Below, one piece after another: positions 1 to 4,086 of a stretch of 6,611 nt of DNA (positions within the stretch are counted from its first letter, which is position 1; each line of letters begins with the position of its first letter). The DNA comes from Lentisphaerota bacterium. GTDB taxonomy: Bacteria > Verrucomicrobiota > Kiritimatiellia > JAAZAB01. Both the position numbers and the translations under genes were made by a program. Below the pieces are notes generated by a model. It worked only from the letters and a program-made list of their open reading frames with translations, did no database searches and was not told the DNA's origin. Location: positions 1-6,611 of the forward strand of contig JACPGN010000087.1 in assembly GCA_016182435.1 (NCBI GenBank). The letters run 5' to 3'.

Positions 1-1
1 G

Positions 2-88
2 GGCGTTCCCTACCAGAACCTTATCAACCTCTACCTCAGTGACTGTACCCACTCAGGCAAGAAGCTGGCTCTGAAATGGGCTTCCTGA
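2..88 (+). CDS. C-terminal end of a CopG/BrnA-like antitoxin (5' end outside window)
   Basis: The frame starting at base 2 is open from the window edge to a TGA at 86-88 and gives the last 28 residues of a protein beginning GVPYQNLINLYLSDC and ending KLALKWAS. This matches my memory of the C-terminus of small CopG/BrnA-type ribbon-helix-helix antitoxins, in which a [GI]-[IV]-PYQ-x-LINLYL helix is followed by a short basic tail ending in a Trp-containing motif. Such proteins neutralise a partner ribonuclease (often BrnT) and repress their own operon; the toxin gene would normally lie just upstream, outside the window. The stop is only 5 nt before the attC-like site at 94-165, so this toxin-antitoxin pair is probably an integron cassette, a common stabilising cargo in large arrays. 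The family call rests on a short fragment. Confidence 0.72.
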   Translation, partial: GVPYQNLINLYLSDCTHSGKKLALKWAS

Positions 89-93
89 TAGTT

Positions 94-165
94 GCAGAAC
101 CATCGCTTGCAGTTTACGTTTTGCCCACGGCGGGCAAAACGTAAACTGCAAGCGTGGCGTTCGAC
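94..165 (+). other. attC-like recombination site with a perfect 23-bp stem
   Basis: AAC at 98-100 is followed by a 3-nt spacer, a 23-nt arm (104-126), a 5-nt loop (127-131), the exact reverse complement of the arm (132-154), a 4-nt spacer and GTT at 159-161. The outer seven-base boxes, GCAGAAC (94-100) and GTTCGAC (159-165), agree in 5 of 7 paired positions. This AAC-3-stem-4-GTT layout recurs at 547-618, 1679-1741 and 2266-2336. It matches the R''/L''/L'/R' plan of integron attC sites, with the spacers as the unpaired central segment. It sits 5 nt after the antitoxin stop and 16 nt before the next ATG. The uninterrupted stem is unusual for attC, which normally carries bulged bases. The stem alone could be a bidirectional terminator, though no T tract follows on either side. 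Confidence 0.5.
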
Positions 166-177
166 TGGAACAAGACA

Positions 178-603
178 ATGAGGCGTCGGATTATCATTTC
201 CATTGTGATGTTGGGAGTCTCTATCGCCTCAGTCGTCATTTGCATGAGATTGCGACCGACGATTATCGCAGAGAAGCATTCGCCACATCCAAAGGGCGGA
301 TACGTCAGAATCGTCGAGATACCAACTTCATGGCAGGACGCACTTACCTTCCGCTACAACCCCTACTACCGATTTGAATATCACTGGCCTGGGGATTATC
401 TGTGGTCGGCAACATCCTTCTCAGGCGAGAGTTACAATGCATCTTCCGGAGACATCACATGGACGTCTGATTCCGAAGCGCTCGCTTCGCTTGACGGAAC
501 GTATTATTTCCGACTGAGGCAGAGGAATTGGGAAAAGGCAAAATCAGCCGAACCAACAAACGCACCGTATTCTTCACCCGCTTCGCAGGTTCAGAAACGG
601 TGA
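178..603 (+). CDS. Unrecognised small membrane-anchored protein (cassette gene)
   Basis: A 141-residue protein from ATG 178. It starts with a basic N-terminus (MRRR), a single hydrophobic segment at about residues 5-22 that should act as a signal anchor, and then a soluble domain presumably outside the membrane. That domain is rich in Tyr and Trp, and a stretch around ITWTSDSEALASLDG looks like beta strands. I recognise no family. ATG 178 is preferred over the in-frame GTG at 154 because GTG lies on the last base of the palindrome arm and would put polar residues before the anchor; 178 lies 16 nt after the GTT of the preceding attC-like site, as in the neighbouring genes. No good Shine-Dalgarno sequence is visible. 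The last 18 codons (from about 550) lie inside the next attC-like site, so the C-terminal tail is probably a read-through product of recombination-site DNA. Confidence 0.6.
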   Translation: MRRRIIISIVMLGVSIASVVICMRLRPTIIAEKHSPHPKGGYVRIVEIPTSWQDALTFRYNPYYRFEYHWPGDYLWSATSFSGESYNASSGDITWTSDSEALASLDGTYYFRLRQRNWEKAKSAEPTNAPYSSPASQVQKR

Positions 604-618
604 TTTGTAACGTTAGGA
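547..618 (+). other. attC-like recombination site overlapping the end of the preceding gene
   Basis: The left box GCCGAAC (547-553) pairs with the right box GTTAGGA (612-618) through AAC/GTT and further C-G pairs. After a 3-nt spacer the arm 557-568 pairs with 597-607, giving ten pairs, one mismatch and one bulged base; a 4-nt spacer then leads to GTT at 612. The middle (569-596) can form a second imperfect stem (571-579 with 588-596). A bulged base inside the stem and unequal unpaired spacers are the known hallmarks of attC folding. The middle plus right arm closely resembles the site at 2266-2336; both contain a CCGTATT..TCACCCG..GGTTC..AAACGG pattern, which suggests common origin. The site includes the stop codon of the 178-603 gene. 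Confidence 0.55.
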
Positions 619-641
619 CGGCGCTCCGCGCCGTCCTAACG
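611..641. repeat. Perfect GC-rich palindrome with TCC triloop
   Basis: Bases 611-624 and 628-641 are exact reverse complements (14 bp) around the loop TCC (625-627). The left arm begins with the GTTAGGA box of the preceding attC-like site. Its core (GGCGC-TCC-GCGCC) is the reverse complement of the core of the palindrome at 657-701, so both are copies of one module in opposite orientation. No T tract follows, so a simple intrinsic terminator is unlikely. Confidence 0.8.
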
Positions 642-779
642 GGCAGAGTTGCCGGGCCAACGAGTTGCGGCGGCGCGGAGCGCCGCCTAACAACTCGTTG
701 GAGCCAAAGTGTCGCGCAAGCGGCAGGCGCTGGAAGCGCGTGCCTTACCTCGCGCCACTTTGCCTCAACTCTGCCCGTT
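638..779. repeat. Long nested inverted repeat enclosing two hairpins
   Basis: The 14-base arm at 638-651 is exactly reverse complementary to 766-779. Inside lie the hairpin 657-701 and the imperfect hairpin centred on 732-734, so the whole 142 nt can fold as a three-way junction. The arm overlaps the palindrome at 611-641, so the two folds compete. The outer stem also fits an attC reading: AAC (638-640), 3-nt spacer, stem, 3-nt spacer, GTT (777-779). That would make a single large site of about 150 nt rather than the 685-783 site listed separately. The pairing is read directly from the sequence; whether DNA or RNA folds this way is inference. Confidence 0.7.
657..701. repeat. GC-rich palindrome with GGA triloop
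   Basis: Arms 657-667 and 691-701 (11 bp, CCAACGAGTTG and its complement) enclose a second perfect 8-bp stem (669-676 with 680-687) and a GGA loop (677-679). Only C668 and T688-A690 are unpaired. Read on the other strand it begins GTTAGGCGGCGC-TCC, almost the same as the palindrome at 611-641. Confidence 0.8.
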
Positions 780-783
780 CGCC
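685..783 (+). other. attC-like site closely resembling the classical 59-base element
   Basis: GCCTAAC at 685-691 is an exact RYYYAAC box. The bases that follow (AAC, TCGTT, then GGAGCC) are very close to the left half of the well-known aadA-type attC as I remember it (AAT, TCGTT, CAAGCC). The right half has CTCAACTC at 764-771 and GTTCGCC at 777-783, where the classical site has CTTAACTC and GTTAGRC. The arms 701-711 and 756-766 pair with one mismatch. Bases 697-699 pair with 767-769, leaving G700 bulged, and the inner part (713-716/751-754 and 722-731/735-744) forms the variable terminal structure. ATG 796 lies 16 nt after the GTT. The last box departs from GTTRRRY at its middle bases. Confidence 0.6.
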
Positions 784-795
784 AAACGGATAAAA

Positions 796-1353
796 ATGAA
801 ATACGCAATCTTCATCATGGCGTTACTCACCATAGGCTGTTCGCGGAAGGAAGGCGTTCCCGTCCCGCCGCGTGTCCTCATGTTCACGAATGCCAGTCCC
901 ATCGTGGTGGTCAGCGATGCTGCGCCAGATCCTTACACTCATCCTACCACGCATCCGGCATCGCAGCTCAAGGAATTGGATCTCGACCTCAACATGGGAC
1001 ATTGGGATGGCGGTACGACGGTGGGCTTTGTCGGTAAGGTGGTTCAGGTGAAGGAAGATGGAAGCATCGCACCAATCCCCCATGTGAGGTTCTTCCAACT
1101 GAACGACAAGGTGTTGCTTCGCGAAGCGCGGCACACCCTCTTACCGTTCACGACAGACACAAACGGCAATTTTCGGACTATGCTGGAAGTGTTTGCGGCC
1201 TTTGGCTGTCGCAAAGGCACGACGAACGACTGGGCCGTGTATCAAACGGGGACGACGACAATCGGAGCACAAGCAGGTGGATTCGAGATGCGTAGAATCA
1301 ATGTCCGGTTTCAGCAACCATCCACTCTGATCGTTTTGAAGAAGAGACAATAG
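796..1353 (+). CDS. Putative lipoprotein with a C-terminal beta-sandwich-like domain (cassette gene)
   Basis: A 185-residue protein. The N-terminus MKYAIFIMALLTIGC is a short signal peptide ending in a weak lipobox (T-I-G-C, Cys15), so the product is probably exported and lipid-anchored; Ser at +2 would favour the outer membrane. A Pro/Thr/His-rich linker (about 44-56) follows. From about residue 78 the pattern GKVVQVKEDG...HVRFFQ...TDTNGNF (119-126)...TIGAQAGGFE...STLIVLKK is reminiscent of carboxypeptidase-regulatory-like beta sandwiches, where an NG-F turn precedes strands ending in a hydrophobic strand. That resemblance is weak and gives no function. An in-frame GTG exists at 709 but lies inside the palindromes; ATG 796 begins a proper signal peptide and sits 16 nt after the attC-like GTT. 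The stop is 4 nt before the next site. No clear ribosome-binding site is seen. Confidence 0.65.
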   Translation: MKYAIFIMALLTIGCSRKEGVPVPPRVLMFTNASPIVVVSDAAPDPYTHPTTHPASQLKELDLDLNMGHWDGGTTVGFVGKVVQVKEDGSIAPIPHVRFFQLNDKVLLREARHTLLPFTTDTNGNFRTMLEVFAAFGCRKGTTNDWAVYQTGTTTIGAQAGGFEMRRINVRFQQPSTLIVLKKRQ

Positions 1354-1357
1354 CAGA

Positions 1358-1413
1358 GGCCAACCAGCAAATGCTCGGTATGGCTTCGCCTCCCGAGATT
1401 TGCGCCTTCGCTA
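1358..1413 (+). other. Decayed attC-like site
   Basis: GGCCAAC (1358-1364) starts 4 nt after the stop of the lipoprotein gene. After a 3-nt spacer, 1368-1384 pairs with 1388-1402: CAAAT with ATTTG, CTCGG with CCGAG, then GGC with GCC, with bulged bases and a TTC loop. A 4-nt spacer (1403-1406) follows, but the next bases are TTCGCTA instead of GTTRRRY. The left half and stem are therefore as expected and the recombination box is lost, perhaps because the dispersed repeat that follows replaced it. Confidence 0.4.
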
Positions 1414-1672
1414 AAGAGATAGAGAAACACTACCCCAACGGGGTCGAACATCATAGCCCAGCGAGCATCACTGGGTTAATGGAACATCCAAAAAAGAAAT
1501 GCTCCCTGCCTGCCCGCCATAGCCCGGGGCGACGGAGGGAAGGGGAGCAACGTTCCTGGGAAGAACGCGGGGAGATGTGGCACCCCTACAGGGTGCGGGA
1601 GATTTTGGCAACACCTTTTGCCCTGGGGTTGCACCCCAGGCTATGATGTATCTGCCTTTCAGGCAGACAAAA
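1414..1672. repeat. Dispersed extragenic repeat made of short hairpins
   Basis: This gene-free stretch is a string of small palindromes: 1433-1443 (CCCC-AAC-GGGG), 1457-1475 (CCCAG...CTGGG), 1580-1596 (GCACCC...GGGTGC), 1622-1640 (CCTGGGG-TTGCA-CCCCAGG) and 1651-1667 (TCTGCCT-TTC-AGGCAGA). Phrases such as ACCCCAACGGGGT, AGCCCAG...CTGGGTT and GTTGCACCCCAGGCTATGA are ones I recall from a family of intergenic repeats in planctomycete and verrucomicrobial genomes. An open frame crosses it from 1371 to 1646, but its composition follows the hairpins and not a protein. It occupies the place of a gene between two attC-like sites, so it is either an ORF-less cassette or an insertion into one. The exact ends are uncertain. 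Confidence 0.65.
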
Positions 1673-1678
1673 CAAAAT

Positions 1679-1741
1679 TGCGAACCAGCGGGTTCAGAAG
1701 ACTATCGCGCTACGCGCTCAGCCTGACCCGTTTTGTTGGGA
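1679..1741 (+). other. attC-like recombination site
   Basis: AAC (1683-1685), 3-nt spacer, arm CGGGTTCAG (1689-1697), then the complementary arm CTGACCCG (1723-1730) with one extra T left bulged in the first arm, a TTTT spacer, and GTTGGGA (1735-1741). The middle holds a GCGC-TAC-GCGC hairpin (1707-1717). A single extrahelical base in an 8-bp stem, flanked by unpaired 3- and 4-nt spacers, is the textbook attC fold. Only AAC/GTT and one more pair match in the outer boxes (TGCGAAC and GTTGGGA), so the left box looks mutated. The next ATG is 13 nt after GTT. Confidence 0.6.
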
Positions 1742-1750
1742 CATAGGGAA

Positions 1751-2260
1751 ATGAAACCTGAAGGTGCAAACCAACCCTTGTTTACGAGGGGGCTGCTCTT
1801 GGACCGCCTAATGCTGTTATTATTGGTGTTTACCATCATCGGTGCGATTGGGGGATGTATCGCCTTGCGGTCATACTGCATTGCCAGCGTTAAGAAGTTC
1901 AGTCTCGTCCCGACAGCAGAGCAAATCCGGCCGCATATGAATTACGCGGAAGTATTCGCACTCCTTCCCACTAATCTCCTCCAGTCGGTCGAGAAACAGA
2001 AGGGCCGGTTTCCTGTGGATGATGAGGCTGTTGTCCTTAACTCCAATGTAACGGTAGATGCCGAACTGGTCTGTGTGGCTGAGTCTGGGTTCTTGCTTCG
2101 GCCAACGTATCCAGATGCTCTCCACGTCTACTTCAATCGCGAAGGACAAACAGTTGGTCTATATTTGTATCAATATGGAATATCCGATCACTGGAAACCG
2201 ACATGGGGTATCTCGGTTGGCAGTATCGGCAACAACGACGCGAAAGATCCCCAAGAATAG
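1751..2260 (+). CDS. Unrecognised membrane-anchored protein (cassette gene)
   Basis: A 169-residue protein. A short polar N-terminus is followed by one strongly hydrophobic segment (about residues 18-39, LLLLVFTIIGAIGG), and the remaining roughly 125 residues are soluble, probably outside the membrane. The soluble part has a helical section at about 52-77 (TAEQIRPHMNYAEVFALLP) and then likely beta strands around VDAELVCVAES, DALHVYFNREGQTVGLYLY and WGISVGSI. The strand with 'hVYFNREGqtvGLYLY' is a pattern seen in many small exported proteins of unknown function, but I recognise no family. ATG 1751 is preceded by AGGGA with a short gap, a weak ribosome-binding site, and lies 13 nt after the GTT of the attC-like site. 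An in-frame TTG at 1733 is inside that site and is not used here. The stop is 5 nt before the next site. Confidence 0.65.
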   Translation: MKPEGANQPLFTRGLLLDRLMLLLLVFTIIGAIGGCIALRSYCIASVKKFSLVPTAEQIRPHMNYAEVFALLPTNLLQSVEKQKGRFPVDDEAVVLNSNVTVDAELVCVAESGFLLRPTYPDALHVYFNREGQTVGLYLYQYGISDHWKPTWGISVGSIGNNDAKDPQE

Positions 2261-2265
2261 AAACT

Positions 2266-2336
2266 GCCCAACAACGCACTGCTCCCGTATTGCTCACCCG
2301 TAGCGGGTTCGCAAACGGAGACTGCGGCCGTCCGAC
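2266..2336 (+). other. attC-like recombination site with a degenerate right box
   Basis: GCCCAAC (2266-2272) is an exact RYYYAAC box. After a 3-nt spacer, 2276-2300 pairs with 2304-2325 around a TAG loop. The stem includes CCGT-A-TTGC with GCAAACGG (one bulged A) and ACCCG with CGGGT, separated by a 2x2 internal loop, plus weaker outer pairs ending at C2325. A 4-nt spacer GGCC follows, then GTCCGAC (2330-2336), one base from GTT at the critical triplet. ATG 2352 lies 19 nt after it. The middle is clearly related to the site at 547-618. Confidence 0.5.
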
Positions 2337-2351
2337 CGCAAGGAAGACGAA

Positions 2352-2402
2352 ATGAAGAATCGGGTCTATCTTTGGTGTGGCTTTGGTTTCTTGCTCACTT
2401 GA
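2352..2402 (+). pseudogene. Start of a truncated cassette gene (16 codons)
   Basis: ATG 2352 has the best ribosome-binding site of the array (AAGGA at 2340-2344, 7 nt upstream) and encodes MKNRVYLWCGFGFLLT before TGA at 2400-2402. A basic start followed by hydrophobic residues looks like the beginning of a signal anchor, as in the neighbouring cassette genes. It lies at the expected distance from the preceding attC-like site. The body of the gene is missing; the antitoxin gene begins 32 nt later. It may instead be a short leader peptide, but truncation at the array boundary is simpler. Confidence 0.4.
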
Positions 2403-2434
2403 CGTTGTATGACCGCGGTTATACCTTTGGGACC

Positions 2435-2671
2435 ATGAAAACGGCTATATCCATACCCGACGAGGTCTTCTCGCGCGCGGAGGGTTTTGCCCGTCGCCAA
2501 AAGATGACCCGTAGCGCTTTCTTCACGGTCGCGGTTGACGAATATGTGCAACAACACCGCGCCGATGATGTCACCCGTAAACTGAACGAGGTCTACGCAA
2601 AGGAAGATTCCTCTCTTGGCCCCGTTCTGGAGCGCTTGCAGGCACTTTCCATTCCTAAGGAGGAATGGTAG
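2435..2671 (+). CDS. Ribbon-helix-helix antitoxin, MazE-like
   Basis: A 78-residue protein. The N-terminus MKTAISIPDEVF supplies the DNA-contacting beta strand of a ribbon-helix-helix fold, followed by helix 1 (SRAEGFARRQ) and, after a short turn, helix 2 (TRSAFFTVAVDEYVQQ). The acidic C-terminal part (DVTRKLNEVYAKEDSSLGPVLERLQ...PKEEW) is the toxin-binding tail typical of MazE/CopG-type antitoxins. Such proteins form dimers, block a MazF ribonuclease and repress the operon. ATG 2435 starts the conserved strand exactly; the frame opens upstream at 2372 but those residues resemble nothing. In the family the antitoxin normally ends in E-E-W with the toxin ATG overlapping the last codons. Here that ATG (2665) leads to a stop after 15 codons, so the toxin is missing. 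TTGACG (2399-2404) and TATACC (2420-2425) could be a weak promoter, with non-standard 15-nt spacing. Confidence 0.8.
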   Translation: MKTAISIPDEVFSRAEGFARRQKMTRSAFFTVAVDEYVQQHRADDVTRKLNEVYAKEDSSLGPVLERLQALSIPKEEW

Positions 2672-2712
2672 TATTTTTTCCGGGCGTGTTCCAGTTTGGC
2701 ATTTGCGGGTGA
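2665..2712 (+). pseudogene. Possible remnant of the cognate toxin start
   Basis: ATG at 2665-2667 overlaps the last codons of the antitoxin in the position where a mazF-type toxin would begin. It encodes only MVVFFPGVFQFGICG before a TGA at 2710-2712. The remaining sequence lacks the conserved RGEIWW-type start of MazF. This is either a decayed toxin start cut by the deletion that joined this region to the convergent ATPase gene, or a chance ATG inside the shared GAGGAATGG motif. The position is the only support. Confidence 0.25.
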
Positions 2713-2716
2713 CGGT

Positions 2717-4015
2717 TCATTCAATAAATCGGCTTACAACCCGCGCAGTAGTTGCGTTTTTCTTTCGCCGACCATTCAATGCGGCGGCCAATGGAACCGC
2801 CCATATTCTTTCGGTCATCCGCTCCACGCGGTTGCCGGCGTATAGAAGGATGCCATGTCCCGCTGTTCCGGGATATTCGTTCAGGAATGCTTTTAAGCCT
2901 TGGATGTCGGCAAGGCGAGGCTGGGATGATGCCTTCACTTCCATTGGCACAACCCGATCGCCGAACTCGACAACGAAATCCGTTTCCTCGCCGCCGGCGG
3001 TCCGCCAATAGAGTATTTCCGGCGCCGGTGTTTGCGTTTCCTTCCAGGCCATCAAATCCGAAAGAACCAGGTTTTCAAGCAGAAATCCGGACATGTCGCT
3101 TTTTTTCAGGTCCCGAGCCGACCTTATTCCGGCCAAGTGCGCGGCCAGACCCGTGTCGCAGAAGAATAGACGCGGCGCCTTGATCAGGCGCTTTGTGCGA
3201 TTAACGGCATAAGCTGGAAGTCGAATCAGGATGCATGATATCTCCAGCAGATTCAGATAGCGATGAGCAGTGGCCTGGGCAAGACCGGCGTCTCTTGCCA
3301 GATCGCTTTGATTCATCATTTTCCCCACGCGCAGGGCGGCCATGCGCATCAGTCGCCGGAAATCAATCAGGTATTCGATGGAAGTGATGGCCTGGACGTC
3401 TCTCTCCAGGTACGTTTTTACATAGCCGTCAAACCATTGCGCGCGAGCCTGACTGCCCTCCGCCAACGCGGCTGGGGGGAAACCCCCTTTCAGGGCGGCA
3501 TCACTCCATTTGCGCAATTCCGGATACTCGCCGGTAATCGAGTTCGGTTTCGATAGAATCCGTTCCCAGTCTCCCGCCGAGCCCAAGCCAAGTTGTTCGG
3601 CGCAGGTCAGAGGGGATAGCGTGAAATAGACAACGCGACCGGCCAGTGTTTCCGATACCTTATGCGACATGGCCAGGTTGGCGGAACCCGTCAACAGGAA
3701 GCGGCCTGCGCTTCGATCCGTGTCAACCGCCTGTTTAATGGCGAGAAGCAACTCCGGGCTCCGTTGGATTTCATCAATGGTAATGGCCCGGCCTTGCGAA
3801 ATCAACGCCCGTGGCTCCGCTTTCGCCCGCTCAAGGAAATCAATATCATCGAGTGTATGGTATGCTCTTGCGGGCTCGTTGAGAAGCTCGCGAACAAGTG
3901 TGCTTTTCCCGGTTTGGCGCGCGCCCGTCAACACGACTACCGGCGCGTTCTTGAGCGCCCGCCGCAATATCGGCGTTAAAAGCCGTGGTAATGGCTTGTT
4001 GTGATGGCTATTCAT
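2717..4015 (-). CDS. AAA_14 / DUF4143 family ATPase
   Basis: A 432-residue protein from ATG 4013-4015. A P-loop lies at residues 29-39 (LTGARQTGKST), Walker B at 78-84 (ITIDEIQ) and a sensor-like FLLTGSAN at 107-113. The DUF4143 hallmark TYLERDV is at 201-207, followed by a winged-helix-like section (NQSDLARDAGLAQATAHRYL, about 235-254). The C-terminus holds GEETDFVVE (342-350) and EVKAS (359-363), the acidic and Lys positions of a PD-(D/E)XK-like fold common in this family. These proteins are widespread, occur in mobile and defence-rich regions, and have no established cellular role; some members are annotated as archaeal-type ATPases. Length is normal. The frame stays open upstream to 4330 without start-like homology; ATG 4033 would add six residues and cannot be excluded. 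Both starts lack a clear Shine-Dalgarno sequence and are overlapped by the palindrome at 4013-4043. It converges on the antitoxin gene with 45 nt between stops. Confidence 0.88.
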   Translation of the reverse strand: MNSHHNKPLPRLLTPILRRALKNAPVVVLTGARQTGKSTLVRELLNEPARAYHTLDDIDFLERAKAEPRALISQGRAITIDEIQRSPELLLAIKQAVDTDRSAGRFLLTGSANLAMSHKVSETLAGRVVYFTLSPLTCAEQLGLGSAGDWERILSKPNSITGEYPELRKWSDAALKGGFPPAALAEGSQARAQWFDGYVKTYLERDVQAITSIEYLIDFRRLMRMAALRVGKMMNQSDLARDAGLAQATAHRYLNLLEISCILIRLPAYAVNRTKRLIKAPRLFFCDTGLAAHLAGIRSARDLKKSDMSGFLLENLVLSDLMAWKETQTPAPEILYWRTAGGEETDFVVEFGDRVVPMEVKASSQPRLADIQGLKAFLNEYPGTAGHGILLYAGNRVERMTERIWAVPLAAALNGRRKKNATTARVVSRFIE

Positions 4016-4043
4016 GGCGTGAATGATTATCATTCGCGCCGTG
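4013..4043. promoter_or_regulatory. 31-bp palindrome, possible Fur-family operator
   Basis: The core 4021-4035 is a perfect 7-1-7 palindrome, GAATGAT-T-ATCATTC. It extends outward through GGCG/CGCC and CA/TG, leaving only one mismatch (T4020/G4036) and one wobble (T4015/G4041) in 15 pairs. On the minus strand, GCGAATGATAATCATTCAC matches 15 of 19 positions of the classical Fur box (GATAATGATAATCATTATC) by my count. It overlaps the start of the ATPase gene, so a bound protein would repress that gene. No T tract follows on either strand, which argues against a terminator. Confidence 0.5.
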
Positions 4044-4086
4044 AAATGGCAAGCTGATTTTATTCGACATTTCCAAGTTGATAGAT

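Noticed and set aside
528..1037. 169-codon open frame on + across the palindromes and into the lipoprotein gene
   Set aside because: Its sequence is Arg/Ala/Thr-rich and driven by the palindromes, and it overlaps a gene with a clear signal peptide in another frame.
1371..1646. 91-codon open frame on +
   Set aside because: It lies entirely in the decayed attC-like site and the hairpin repeat; the peptide mirrors the palindromes and shows no domain.
94..2336. CRISPR array or tandem repeats
   Set aside because: The palindromes differ in sequence and length and alternate with genes; no regular short direct repeats with equal spacers exist.
2399..2425. Sigma-70-like promoter (TTGACG and TATACC) before the antitoxin
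   Set aside because: The -35 is good but spacing is only 15 nt and the transcript would start almost at the ATG; kept only as a remark in the gene entry.
2672..2716. Bidirectional terminator between the convergent antitoxin and ATPase genes
   Set aside because: The T run at 2673-2679 has no hairpin before it on + and none suitable on -.
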